Part shown: positions 1 to 8,669 of the stretch, in pieces
Layout: every line of letters begins with the position of its first letter
Numbering within the stretch: position 1 is the stretch's first letter
NCBI GenBank assembly: GCA_002346545.1
Contig: DEAA01000013.1
Coordinates: forward strand, 1-64,000
DNA from: Acidobacteria bacterium UBA2994
Lineage (GTDB): Bacteria; Acidobacteriota; Vicinamibacteria; Vicinamibacterales; UBA8438
DNA: 64,000 bases
Reading direction: 5' to 3'
Notes under the pieces: generated by a model
Told to the model about the DNA's origin: nothing
Seen by the model: only the letters and a program-made list of their open reading frames with translations
The model's database searches: none
Position numbers and translations under genes: made by a program

Positions 1-75
1 GCTCTGGGCCGAGGCCGCGGCCGGCACCAGTATTAGGATGCCGAGCACGACAGCAAAGAACTTACCAAACTTCAT
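1..75 (-). CDS. Exported protein, N-terminus only (cut by window edge)
   Basis: Only the first 25 codons are present. They form a typical Sec signal peptide: Lys residues, a hydrophobic core (VVLGILILVP) and an Ala-X-Ala-type cleavage site followed by Gln. The ATG at 75 is preceded by a near-perfect Shine-Dalgarno sequence (AAGGAGGTGG, 81-90 on the minus strand), which fixes the start and suggests strong translation. The mature protein lies outside the window, so its function cannot be named. Confidence 0.75.
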   Translation of the reverse strand, partial: MKFGKFFAVVLGILILVPAAASAQS

Positions 76-522
76 TACGCCCACCTCCTTGGTAGCGAGA
101 ACAGCAAGCTGCTACAAAGATCCTCAGCGACATTACAGCAATTAGCATGCCTGAAATACGCACTTGGTTCATTCCATCAAGCAATTGTTAAAAAAGAACT
201 TAGTGATCTTGAAGATGGCACGTCGATACGCATAATTGGATATCAGCCCAATAAATCCAAAGATATGGATATTGGTCTTTTGACCGAAGAGCAAGCAAGG
301 ACGGGGACGTGGATGACGAAGCCCCGACCAGTTTTACGTCGGTTCAATTTACGTCGATCCGAGGTACGGTGACCTCCACGCCAGGGCACGTGTCGGTCGC
401 AATACCCGGCCCTCCCTCACTTCGCTCGAGGTGTTCGTTGCCACGGTGTTTCCGCTGACATGCGGCGATTCTCCCGCCGCGTGTGGTAGATTTCCCGCCG
501 GTATCCACTCTTGACGAGGCCC
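76..522. other. Divergent intergenic region, AT-richer than surroundings
   Basis: This gap separates the outward-reading exported protein from the alpha/beta hydrolase. Positions about 110-300 are clearly richer in A/T than the rest of the window. On the plus strand one frame is stop-free from about 79 to 372 and reads protein-like, but its first ATG is at 265 and it has no ribosome-binding site, so it may be a decayed gene or chance. The 9-mer TTTACGTCG occurs twice as a direct repeat (333-341 and 348-356, 15-bp period), a possible operator. No RNA gene is recognised. Confidence 0.4.
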
Positions 523-1548
523 ATGCTGAAACATCTGAAACCGTACTGCCTGACTCTCTTCGCCCTGGTCGTTGCCGCGACCGTTTCCGCGCAAGGTCGC
601 GAGATCCTGCCGCCGGTGCCGACACCTGACATCGCGCCGGGGAGCATCACGTGCGACGAGTGTCCCTATCCATATCCGAGCAAGTATCTGGACATCAACG
701 TGTACCGCCAGGACGTCCGCATTTCTTACATGGACGTCGCCCCCCGAGGCATCGCCAATGGCCACACGGTCATGTTGCTGCACGGCAACAACTTTGGCGG
801 TTTCTACTTCGGAGTGATTATCGAGGGGCTGATCGACGCCGGTTTCCGCGTGATCGTGCCCGACCAGATTGGCTACGGGAAATCGTCGAAACCGATCGCA
901 CCCTACAATTTCAGTTCGCAGGCGAGAAACACCCATCTGATTTTGCAGGAGGAAGGGATCGAGAAGGTCGCGCTGGTCGGGCATTCCATGGGTGGGATGC
1001 TGGCGACCCGTTTCACGACTCAGTATCCCGACTCGGTCGAGCGGCTCGTAATCTACAACCCGATCGGGCTGTCCGATGGCCGCTTCAATCGCCCGATGAC
1101 CCCTGTCGACCAGATTTACGAGCGGGTGTTGCAGACCGACTATCAGAGCACGCGTCGGAGCCTCAGCCGCTACGTCGGACACGACCCGTCGGCTTGGAAC
1201 GACGAGTTCGAGCTCTACACGCGCATTCGCACATCGTGGACGCTCAGCTCGGACTGGCCACGCCTTGCGATGGTGCAGTCGATCATCAGCCAGATGCTCT
1301 ACGGCGATCCGGTGGTCTACGACTGGCCCCACATCCGCGTGCCGACCCTGGCGTTCGGAGGTGCGGAAGACCTGCTCCTCGGGCCCGCCGAGACGTTCCA
1401 GGAGCGGATGCGGGTGCTGGCCGAGACCGTGCCTAACGGCAACGGCCGCCTGCACTTGATTCCGGGCCTCGGGCACGTGCCGCATCTGGAGGATGCCGAT
1501 GCCATCGTGGTCCCACTGGTGGAGTATTTGCTGGAGAGCGTCGAGTGA
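523..1548 (+). CDS. Secreted alpha/beta-hydrolase
   Basis: The 341-residue protein has an N-terminal signal peptide and a single alpha/beta-hydrolase domain. The oxyanion-hole motif HGNN (about residue 87), the nucleophile elbow GHSMGG with Ser155, and a late GLGHVPHLED segment supplying the catalytic His are visible. The family includes haloalkane dehalogenases, epoxide hydrolases and esterases, and the substrate cannot be read from sequence. ATG 523 is preferred over an in-frame TTG at 511 because the signal peptide then starts cleanly and GAGG lies just upstream. Its stop overlaps the next start (TGATG), so the two are probably co-translated and both act in the envelope. Confidence 0.85.
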   Translation: MLKHLKPYCLTLFALVVAATVSAQGREILPPVPTPDIAPGSITCDECPYPYPSKYLDINVYRQDVRISYMDVAPRGIANGHTVMLLHGNNFGGFYFGVIIEGLIDAGFRVIVPDQIGYGKSSKPIAPYNFSSQARNTHLILQEEGIEKVALVGHSMGGMLATRFTTQYPDSVERLVIYNPIGLSDGRFNRPMTPVDQIYERVLQTDYQSTRRSLSRYVGHDPSAWNDEFELYTRIRTSWTLSSDWPRLAMVQSIISQMLYGDPVVYDWPHIRVPTLAFGGAEDLLLGPAETFQERMRVLAETVPNGNGRLHLIPGLGHVPHLEDADAIVVPLVEYLLESVE

Positions 1549-3242
1549 TGCAAAGCGTCTGGTGCCGGTTGCTTGTGACCGGCCGTGCCGTCGTGCTGCC
1601 GTTGGTTGCGCTGGCTACCGCGTGTGGGAGCGGCAGCACCGGAGGTGACGCGCCGCCGGGCGTCGAGAACGACGTCGCCACTCATGTCATCGATCGCACC
1701 GCATACCTGGACCAACTTCGCGGTTTCTGGCTGGGAGGCGTGATCGCTAACTGGACGGGGCTCCCCACCGAGAATCTTCGCACGAGCAAGCCGTTCTTCA
1801 CCGACGAAGACTGGCTGTCGACCCAGCGTGATGGGCGCGTTACGCTCGACTACGTGCTGGATCAAGATCCGTGGCAGGCCGACGACGACACCGACATCGA
1901 GTACGTCTACCAGCACGCCATGGAGCAGTACGGTACCTACCTGCTCACGGGTGAGCAGATCAGTCGGGAGTGGCAAGACCACATCCGGTTGCCTCGTCTC
2001 TGGGTGTCGAACCTGGCGGCGCTTGGCCAGATGCAGAATGGGGCCATGCCGCCGGCTACCTCGCTTCCCACCAACAACCCGATGTGGGACATGATCGACG
2101 CTCAGCTGACCACCGAGGTTTTTGGTGTCTTTGCGCCTGGCCGTCCCGACGTGGCGCTCGAAATGGCCCATCTCCCGATCCGGACCACCGCCTACCTGCA
2201 CTCGGAGTGGGCGGCAGAATTTTACGTAATCATGCACGCGGTGGCACCGGTCGTTGACCCGAACCTGTCACGCGGCGACCAGGTCATGTGGCTGGCCGAG
2301 CAGGCCCGCCAACGGGTGCCCGACTGGTCGTATATTGCTGACATGTACGATTTCGTGAAGGCCGAGTATCTGGCGAACCCGGACAAGGACGATTGGGAGC
2401 AGACTCGAGACAAGTTGCACGAGCGTTACCAGAACGACGGCGCGGCCGGGTACGTGTATCGCTATTCGTGGGACGCGGGCATCAACTTCGGCGCGTCCAT
2501 CGTGAGCCTCTTCTACGGTGAAGGGGACTACAAGAAGACCATCCGGATCGGCACCTTGTCCGGCTGGGACTCGGACAACCCGACCGCCACCTGGGGCGGG
2601 CTGCTCGGCTTTCTCTACGGCTACGCCGGTCTCGAGGAGCACTTTGCGAAGTACGACTTTGCCGACGGCTACAACATAGAGAGGACCCGCTACGATTTGC
2701 CACGGCCGCTCGATAGCCTGACTGGGATGTCCGAGCGTGGGCTCGAGGTCATCGACCAGGTCGTGGTGGAAGCGATGGGCGGCGCCGTCGACGGGGACAC
2801 CTGGGTAATTCCCGTCGGTGAGCAGATCGCCGTGGCGGACGTGGCCGAGACCGAGATCGCTTGGACGACCATCGAGGATAGCGATCCTCGCTGGGAGTTC
2901 GACGGGTTCACCAGCGAGCCACGGCACTGGAACGCGTCGGGGGCGACGCTGGCCTTCGGTTACGCCGACTGCGAGGCCCGGGTCACGTTCACCGGCTCGG
3001 CCGTGCAGTACTACGCCCATCGGAACCCGACCAGCGGTTCAGTTGCGTTGAGCCTCGACGGCGTCGAGCAGGGAATGTTCGATCTGAGCTACGACGCCGA
3101 CCCGGAGGGGCAGTTCTACGTGAAGGTGTTTGAGGCGCTCGGTCTCGATGACGGGGAGCACACGCTGGTTATCGCGTGTGACTCGACGGACGCCGAGAAG
3201 ACCATCGACATGCTGTGGGTGATCGGTGAGCAGGCGGACTAG
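1548..3242 (+). CDS. ADP-ribosylglycohydrolase-family lipoprotein
   Basis: The 564-residue protein starts with a lipoprotein signal peptide ending in LATAC. The central part (about residues 45-385) resembles the ADP-ribosylglycohydrolase superfamily: an early DDDTDIEY acidic cluster and a late GWDSDNPTATWGGLLG segment, the usual two metal-binding Asp motifs. The last roughly 120 residues look like an all-beta module with a YYAHRNPTSG and DGEHTL pattern typical of extracellular accessory domains. Export is unusual for this fold, so the substrate may be a glycoside or nucleoside-like compound rather than ADP-ribosyl-protein. The start is 1 nt inside the upstream stop codon, indicating translational coupling to the hydrolase. 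Confidence 0.75.
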   Translation: MQSVWCRLLVTGRAVVLPLVALATACGSGSTGGDAPPGVENDVATHVIDRTAYLDQLRGFWLGGVIANWTGLPTENLRTSKPFFTDEDWLSTQRDGRVTLDYVLDQDPWQADDDTDIEYVYQHAMEQYGTYLLTGEQISREWQDHIRLPRLWVSNLAALGQMQNGAMPPATSLPTNNPMWDMIDAQLTTEVFGVFAPGRPDVALEMAHLPIRTTAYLHSEWAAEFYVIMHAVAPVVDPNLSRGDQVMWLAEQARQRVPDWSYIADMYDFVKAEYLANPDKDDWEQTRDKLHERYQNDGAAGYVYRYSWDAGINFGASIVSLFYGEGDYKKTIRIGTLSGWDSDNPTATWGGLLGFLYGYAGLEEHFAKYDFADGYNIERTRYDLPRPLDSLTGMSERGLEVIDQVVVEAMGGAVDGDTWVIPVGEQIAVADVAETEIAWTTIEDSDPRWEFDGFTSEPRHWNASGATLAFGYADCEARVTFTGSAVQYYAHRNPTSGSVALSLDGVEQGMFDLSYDADPEGQFYVKVFEALGLDDGEHTLVIACDSTDAEKTIDMLWVIGEQAD

Positions 3243-3286
3243 CTCCGCCGCTCCGGTCGGTCGAACGAACTAGCGACCCGGCGACC

Positions 3287-4735
3287 ATGCTGATTGAATT
3301 CGACAACAGCTACGCCAGGTTGCCCGAGCGTTTCTACGCGCGCCAGGCCCCGACCCCGGTCCCTCGCCCCGAACTGATCCGGCTGAATGCCGAGCTAGCG
3401 AAGGTGCTCGGGATCGATGCGGTATGGCTCCGTTCAGACGAGGGGGTAGCGATGTTGGCGGGCAACGTCACACCCGAGGGAGCCGAGCCGCTCGCTCAGG
3501 CGTACGCGGGGCATCAGTTTGGCGGCTTTGTGCCACAACTGGGCGACGGTCGGGCGTTGCTGCTGGGAGAGGTGGTGGATGTCGTAGGTGCCCGCCGTGA
3601 CGTGCAGCTGAAGGGCTCAGGCCGGACGCCGTTCTCCCGGGGCGGTGACGGGAAATCGGCACTGGGGCCTGTCATTCGCGAATACGTCGTCAGCGAGGCG
3701 ATGGCCGCGCTCGGGGTCCCGACGACTAGGGCACTGGCGGCGGTGGCCACCGGCGAGCAAGTTATCCGTCAGCAGGGCCCGGAACCGGGTGGGGTCTTTA
3801 CCCGGGTCGCCTCCAGTCACATCCGGGTCGGCACGTTCCAGTACTTCATTGCGCGTCGGGACCACGACGCCGTTAGGGAATTGGCCGACCACGCGATCGC
3901 CCGTCACTATCCTGAGGCAGCCGAGTCGCCCGCACCGTATCGGACTCTGCTCGAGCGCGTCGTGGCCGCGCAGGCCGACCTGATCGCCCACTGGCTCTCG
4001 CTGGGCTTCATTCATGGCGTCATGAATACCGACAACACGACGGTGTCGGGGGAGACCATCGACTATGGCCCGTGCGCGTTCATGGACGACTTTCAGGCGC
4101 GGAAGGTGTTCAGCTCGATCGACACTGGTGGCCGGTACGCGTGGGGCAACCAGTCGGAAATCGGACTCTGGAACCTGACACGGTTTGCCGAGACCTTGCT
4201 GCCACTACTGGCCGACGTCGAGTCCGAGGCCATTTCGACGGCCGAGCAAGTACTGCAGGGCTATGCGGGTCGGTTTAGTACGGAGTTCGGCCGACGGTTC
4301 CGGAACAAGCTGGGCCTGACGGCCGAGGTCGACGGCGAGCGGATTCAGGCCTGCCTCGATCTCCTGGAACGCCAGCAGATCGACTTCACGGTGTTCTTCC
4401 GGAGGCTGACTGTTGTGGCCGGGGGAGGAGACGTCGGGCCGCTTCGAGCGCTGTTCTCGGAGGGGGCGTCGTTCGACGACTGGTTCGAGACCTGGACAGG
4501 CGATACGAGCCCAGGCGTGCGGTTCGACGAGATGCGCACGGCCAATCCGATCCGCATTCCGCGGAACCACCGGGTGGAAGAGGCGATCCGAGGGGTCTAC
4601 GGCGGTGATTACGCTGCTTTTCACCGGCTGGTCGATGCGCTCGCCGTTCCCTATGAGGACCGGGCTGACTACGCCGACCTCGAGTGTCCTCCGCAGCCCG
4701 AGGAAGTGGTCCAGCGGACGTTCTGCGGCACGTGA
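3287..4735 (+). CDS. selO: Protein adenylyltransferase SelO (YdiU/UPF0061)
   Basis: SelO is a pseudokinase-fold enzyme that transfers AMP to Ser, Thr or Tyr of target proteins, known to respond to redox stress. The 482-residue length is normal. Diagnostic segments are AYAGHQFGGFVPQLGDGRA, KGSGRTPFSRGGDGK (nucleotide site) and MNTDNTTVSGETIDYGPC (metal/catalytic loop). The C-terminus ends in TFCGT; this Cys is third from the end, where animal SelO carries selenocysteine, and it is encoded as an ordinary TGC. It lies 44 bp after the preceding lipoprotein gene on the same strand, probably in the same transcript, though a functional link is not evident. Confidence 0.95.
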   Translation: MLIEFDNSYARLPERFYARQAPTPVPRPELIRLNAELAKVLGIDAVWLRSDEGVAMLAGNVTPEGAEPLAQAYAGHQFGGFVPQLGDGRALLLGEVVDVVGARRDVQLKGSGRTPFSRGGDGKSALGPVIREYVVSEAMAALGVPTTRALAAVATGEQVIRQQGPEPGGVFTRVASSHIRVGTFQYFIARRDHDAVRELADHAIARHYPEAAESPAPYRTLLERVVAAQADLIAHWLSLGFIHGVMNTDNTTVSGETIDYGPCAFMDDFQARKVFSSIDTGGRYAWGNQSEIGLWNLTRFAETLLPLLADVESEAISTAEQVLQGYAGRFSTEFGRRFRNKLGLTAEVDGERIQACLDLLERQQIDFTVFFRRLTVVAGGGDVGPLRALFSEGASFDDWFETWTGDTSPGVRFDEMRTANPIRIPRNHRVEEAIRGVYGGDYAAFHRLVDALAVPYEDRADYADLECPPQPEEVVQRTFCGT

Positions 4736-4857
4736 GCGGTCGCCCCCGTGGCGTGCTTGGCGGCGCGAGCAGTCTCCTCGAAGAGCGGTGCGGCTTGAGG
4801 CGCACCGGCCCACTAAAGGAATCGGCAGATCCGGCCGCAACCGTAGGATGGGTCTAA

Positions 4858-5217
4858 CTAGCGTTCCCGGGCACCCTGGCAGTCCAGGCAGAACGGCGCT
4901 TCGGGACGCGCCTTCAGGCGCGGGTAGCCGATCGGCTCCTCACAGGTCCGGCAGTGTCCGTACTCACCCGTGCGATACGTCTCGAGTGAGGCGTAGACCT
5001 GACGGAGCTTAATGTCGAGGGTTGAGCGGCTCGCCCTGGTCATCTGTTGCTGCTGGATGGCATCCATCCGCGAGAGGCGCCCGATGGGCGTATCCAGATC
5101 GACCGGCTTCGCTCCGTCATTGGCGAGCCGAAGGGTGGCCTTGAGGTCTTCCCGGGCCGTCAGCAGGGCCTGGTGCAGTTCCTCCAGCTGTTCCGGCGTC
5201 AGTTCTTCGGCACTCAT
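4858..5217 (-). CDS. DksA/TraR-family zinc-finger protein
   Basis: The 119-residue protein has an N-terminal helical coiled-coil part and a C-terminal zinc finger with a CRTC pair and a CLDC pair, ending in the DksA/TraR signature. DksA relatives bind the RNA polymerase secondary channel and tune transcription with ppGpp; small versions of this type are often uncharacterised. A DTPIGRLSRMDAIQQQQM motif, typical of the short TraR/DksA subgroup, is present. ATG 5217 is chosen because it overlaps the stop of the upstream DUF3604 gene (TGATG) and begins the conserved region. Confidence 0.85.
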   Translation of the reverse strand: MSAEELTPEQLEELHQALLTAREDLKATLRLANDGAKPVDLDTPIGRLSRMDAIQQQQMTRASRSTLDIKLRQVYASLETYRTGEYGHCRTCEEPIGYPRLKARPEAPFCLDCQGARER

Positions 5218-7067
5218 CAGGGGATGACCCAGATGGGCGAGGACCAGGCGCGCTCTTGGAGGGTAGCCGGCGTGTCGGGACGCGGTTCGACACCGGCGCG
5301 GATGGCGTCCCAGGTGGTCCACCGGCAGGTCGGGTTTTCAAGCACGCGGACGTAGTAGAAAGCACGCTCGGTCGGGTCGAAATCTGGGTCGGACCATAGG
5401 GTCAGCAGGTCGGTGTCTCCGACGTCGTCGCTGATACCGCAGGTGGTCAGGTCGACAGTGGACCCGTTGTCCGGGCACCGATGCGTGTCCGGGTCGACCG
5501 ACAGGCCGTCCGAGCAGGCGACGTCATAGACCTGTTCGGACGACTCGCCGTTCTCGAGCCAGCCTTTGATGATCTGTACCCGCTGCAGGGGAGCACTGAG
5601 CGGGTCGCGCACGGCCCAGACGAGAAACTTGGGCGTCTCTGCGGGAGCTACCAGCTCACCACCCATGGCGACACCGTTCGCATAGGCCGTGGCAATCATG
5701 TCTGGAGCGCTGGTCAGGTCGTCGGCGTAGCCGGTGCCGCCAAAGAACCGCACCCGAATTCTTGGGCCGGTGGTGGCGAATGTCTCTCGGCGGCGGAAGG
5801 CATCAAAGATCGACTCGCGCGTGTTCTCCTCGGCCCATACCCCCGCCAGGCCAGCCGCGCCGTTCAGCACGCCCAGGCCGGTGCCATAGCGGCTGCCGTC
5901 AGGTCGCGTTGTCTCGAACGGCACCGAGACCCCTGGCTGCGGTTGGCCGCTCGGTGTGAAGTACTCCTCTTCTCTGGCGTAGGTCGCGCCGGTGTGGTTG
6001 TCTGTGGCGCCGATCAGGCCGAAGCGGAACGGGTTGACGCCGAGCTGTTCTTCGAGCCGGAGCCCGTTCAGATATGCGTCCCGCACGTAGCTACCGCTCG
6101 GCTGGCTAGGGCGGTTCCCGCCAACCCGGTATGGGCGGATCTCGAAGTCGGCCCACTCGTCGTTGGGCGAGAGGGCCGGATGCGTGTCGGAGGTGCCCTT
6201 GGTCTGGGTGACCTCGACGACCGGTTCGTTGCGAAGACGGGTTTCTGCGTAGGTCGCGTCGAGCGGCGCTCCGTCGTAGGTCTCCATTGCGAACATGAGC
6301 CCGTTCGAGCCGTTTGAGTTATGGGGGATGGCCAGCGCTTCCATCCCCGCCTCGCGGTTCAGGTCCATCCAGGCCCAAAGCTCTTCCGGGTTGAATGTGT
6401 CGATCCGGCTGAGGGGCATGTCCGGCACCTGGCTGCCCCGGTAGATCACGTTCCGGTGCAGGTTCTGGTTCTCGGGGCTGCCGGTGAATTCGTAGCCGAT
6501 AAAGGTGGTGAACTGTCCCGGTTCGTAGTGCCGCTCGGCCGCCTCGATGATGTCTTGCCAAGCGGATCGGACGACGGTCTCGTCGAGCCAGCCGTCGCGG
6601 AGGCCCAGGGTATAGGCCCTGATCGACGCGTAGGCGCCGGCACGCTCGGCGCCGGTAAGTTCACCTGACCGAATCCGCTCGACGACGACGGCATCGGGGT
6701 GCTCTGAGACCGTCTGGGTCGGGTCTTGCGACGCCCGCAGCATGCCGAGCATCGCAGCGTGGTCGGTGACTGCATAGAAGTCGAGCGGGCGGTCGAGCTG
6801 GACCTCGAATCCGGCCGGATGCATGAGCGCCTCACCCTTGGCGTGGCGATAGGCATCGTCCGGCGTGTTCCGTGTCCCGTTCATGAACGCGTCGAACGAG
6901 TAATTGGTATGGGTGTGCAGGTCGCCGAAGTAGGCGTTGCGCAGCGGGTTGGCCTCAACGGCGGGTTCGGCCGGGGACGGCGTCGATTCGGTCGGGGCCG
7001 TGCCGCCGCAGGCCGCGAGTCCTACGACAAGCAAGAGACTTGCGCGCCATGCTCCAGGTCGTTCCAC
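5217..7067 (-). CDS. DUF3604 lipoprotein (PHP-like putative metallohydrolase)
   Basis: The 616-residue protein starts with a lipoprotein signal (GLAAC lipobox) and then enters a DUF3604 domain: NAYFGDLHTHTNYSFDA near the N-terminus, a DFYAVTDHA motif and a later IGATDNHTGATYA motif. These His/Asp clusters resemble the PHP metal site of phosphoesterases, so a surface-located metal-dependent hydrolase is likely; substrate unknown. GTG 7067 is chosen because it directly precedes the signal peptide and follows GAGAGGGA. The gene is translationally coupled to the downstream DksA-like gene, an odd pairing of an envelope hydrolase with a transcription factor. Confidence 0.8.
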   Translation of the reverse strand: MERPGAWRASLLLVVGLAACGGTAPTESTPSPAEPAVEANPLRNAYFGDLHTHTNYSFDAFMNGTRNTPDDAYRHAKGEALMHPAGFEVQLDRPLDFYAVTDHAAMLGMLRASQDPTQTVSEHPDAVVVERIRSGELTGAERAGAYASIRAYTLGLRDGWLDETVVRSAWQDIIEAAERHYEPGQFTTFIGYEFTGSPENQNLHRNVIYRGSQVPDMPLSRIDTFNPEELWAWMDLNREAGMEALAIPHNSNGSNGLMFAMETYDGAPLDATYAETRLRNEPVVEVTQTKGTSDTHPALSPNDEWADFEIRPYRVGGNRPSQPSGSYVRDAYLNGLRLEEQLGVNPFRFGLIGATDNHTGATYAREEEYFTPSGQPQPGVSVPFETTRPDGSRYGTGLGVLNGAAGLAGVWAEENTRESIFDAFRRRETFATTGPRIRVRFFGGTGYADDLTSAPDMIATAYANGVAMGGELVAPAETPKFLVWAVRDPLSAPLQRVQIIKGWLENGESSEQVYDVACSDGLSVDPDTHRCPDNGSTVDLTTCGISDDVGDTDLLTLWSDPDFDPTERAFYYVRVLENPTCRWTTWDAIRAGVEPRPDTPATLQERAWSSPIWVIP

Positions 7068-7362
7068 GGTTGCGTCCCTCTCGTGGTAGGTGTGACCGAA
7101 TTCTCTCTGACAGCTGGAGTCTATCGCGACTCGCCGCCGGGGATGTTTCAGTCCATCCACGTTTTCCGGAAGTAAGCGACGAAGCGCCAATTCATCCGAT
7201 GAGGCGAAATGCCGTCGCCGTGACCCCGCTGGATGAACGTTGCCCTGATGGCCGGTTTGGACGGTCCCCCGGCCTATGCGGGACAAGACCGGTTCACGCT
7301 GGTGACCGACGCGATGCTGCAGGCGCGCGATGCAGACGGCTGGATCTAGCGAGCGGGGTATT
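7068..7362. other. Intergenic region with a short gene-like fragment
   Basis: This gap holds the upstream region of the DUF3604 gene. On the plus strand 7233-7349 is an open frame of 38 codons ending in DAMLQARDADGWI, which reads like the C-terminal tail of a larger enzyme but has no ribosome-binding site and no recognisable family. It is more likely a gene remnant than a gene. Confidence 0.25.
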
Positions 7363-7797
7363 TCATCTGCGAGCCCGCGCTATGGCGGCGGCCAGCGCCT
7401 CGGGCTCGTCCGTGCCAATTCGGACCCGACGTCCGTTGGTCAAGTCGAGTTCCACGGCCTCGAAACCCGCGACATTGTACAGCCAGCCATTCCCGATATA
7501 GCGGATGCCCTGCCCAAGTAACCAGCTGTTGCGGACCGTTCGATGATCTTTGACGGTATCGAGGGCTATTCGTTTGCGGAACCAGCCTCGAATCGGCCGC
7601 ACGCCGAAACGGATGGTGATCTCTGAGGCGTCAACTGAGACAGTCAGAGCGCCAAAGCCGAGGAGTAGAAGAAGCACCGGGCCGACAGCGACAACGGCGA
7701 CTCTGGCGAGGAAGAAGAGCAGTGCGCTCCCGCCGACGATCAGCCAAAGGCTGCCTCTCTGCGTGTGCGTATAACGCAGGAAGCCGTCACGTTCCAT
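7363..7797 (-). CDS. Membrane protein with bacterial PH-like domain
   Basis: The 144-residue protein has two adjacent hydrophobic segments near the N-terminus (about residues 17-52) followed by a soluble domain with IRFGVRPIRGWFRKRI and a GIRYIGNGWLYNV segment. This layout is that of small bacterial PH-like (YdbS/YcxB-type) membrane proteins of unknown function. It starts 26 bp after the broken DUF4440 gene on the same strand. The annotation rests on overall pattern and no catalytic residues are expected. Confidence 0.6.
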   Translation of the reverse strand: MERDGFLRYTHTQRGSLWLIVGGSALLFFLARVAVVAVGPVLLLLLGFGALTVSVDASEITIRFGVRPIRGWFRKRIALDTVKDHRTVRNSWLLGQGIRYIGNGWLYNVAGFEAVELDLTNGRRVRIGTDEPEALAAAIARARR

Positions 7798-7823
7798 CGG
7801 CTCAGTGAGATCACCGCCCGGCC

Positions 7824-8252
7824 TTACGGCGTGGCGTTCCAGATGTCCCGATGCATCCGCCAGCCGGCTTCACCACGGGTCCACATCTCGACGTACTTAC
7901 CCGTCAGTGGTTGTTCGCCCGCTACCTCCAGCCTGAATGTGCCGATCACGTTAGCCAGATCGCCGTCCACGAACATCTCTTGAATCTCGAGGCTCGCCGA
8001 CTCCACGCTACCCGCAAAATCGCCCCAGAATCAGGAAATCGCCTCTAGTCCTTCGATGGGTGCCGCGTCGGGGGGCAACAGCACCGCGTCCGCGGTGTAG
8101 ACCGCAGCGATCCCGGCACCATTCTTGGCGTTGAAGGCGCGTACCCACTCTTCGCTTGCGGTTCGGATCTGGTTGGCATCTGCTGATATCAGTCGACTCC
8201 TTTGCTCTAATAACTCACATTCTTGTGCTGCGTGTTGCTGGCCGCTGTTCAA
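7824..8252 (-). pseudogene. Broken DUF4440/SnoaL-like (NTF2-fold) gene
   Basis: Reading the minus strand, one frame encodes a complete DUF4440-like protein: ASEEWVRAFNAKNGAGIAAVY, then LPPDAAPIEGLEAIS, an in-frame TGA at 8031-8033, then FWGDFAGSVESASLEIQEMF to the end. A good ribosome-binding site (AAAGGAG, 8197-8203) stands 7 nt before an ATA codon (8187-8189) exactly where homologues begin with Met-Ser-Ala-Asp. So both the start codon and the middle of the gene seem damaged; the only annotatable start further upstream is a TTG at 8252. The TGA replaces a non-Cys position and has no SECIS-like hairpin, so selenocysteine is unlikely. Sequencing error could explain one lesion but less easily both. 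Confidence 0.7.
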
Positions 8253-8288
8253 CCGCGTCGCATGATCGATGAATTGATCAGATCGCGT

Positions 8289-8609
8289 TCAGCTGCCAGC
8301 TGGTTTGTAGTCGACGGCCACCTTACTTGCGGCATCTATGTCTTCAGGCGAAATCAAAGGCATGAGGCTTACCTTGATGACACCGCTGGCATTAACTGCC
8401 AAGGATATGGCCGTAGCCGTTTTTGCGTCTGGTGCATCTATAAATCCCACGACATCATCTTCGCCATAAGCGAAATACGCCGACTCAACCGTGCACCCAT
8501 GATTGGAGAACAGCTGGGAGATATAACGAAGTCGTGAGGTTCCGCCTTCTTTGAGCAGACCTCTCACCCCTTCCGCGGCATAGCGCCCTTTGAACATATA
8601 TTTGGCCAC
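8289..8609 (-). CDS. GYD domain-containing protein
   Basis: This 106-residue protein has the features of the GYD family: an N-terminal YMFKGRYAAEGVRGLL strand-helix unit, a central YFAYGEDDVVGFIDAPD segment with the family's variable Gly-Asp turn, and a hydrophobic C-terminal MPLISPEDID. GYD proteins are small ferredoxin-like-fold proteins of unknown function common in environmental bacteria. The start is taken as GTG 8609, because AGAGGAGG lies 8 nt upstream and the conserved domain begins at once. It stands alone between the DUF4440 pseudogene and an unknown gene, all on the minus strand. Confidence 0.75.
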   Translation of the reverse strand: MAKYMFKGRYAAEGVRGLLKEGGTSRLRYISQLFSNHGCTVESAYFAYGEDDVVGFIDAPDAKTATAISLAVNASGVIKVSLMPLISPEDIDAASKVAVDYKPAGS

Positions 8610-8669
8610 TGCATGCCCTCCTCTACGAATTGATATCAGGCACCATTTGGTCCACGCCAAACGCCTGGA

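Noticed and set aside
349..1485. Long minus-strand frame (378 codons) opposite the alpha/beta-hydrolase
   Set aside because: It is antisense to a gene with clear catalytic motifs and gives an Arg/His-rich, unlike-protein sequence, as expected for the shadow frame of GC-rich DNA.
3287..4735. SelO as a selenoprotein
   Set aside because: The position of animal Sec is a normal Cys codon and the frame has no internal TGA.
8031..8033. In-frame TGA in the DUF4440 gene as a third selenocysteine codon
   Set aside because: Homologues have no Cys at that position, no hairpin with a GU loop follows at the right distance, and the start codon is also damaged. A pseudogene is the better reading.
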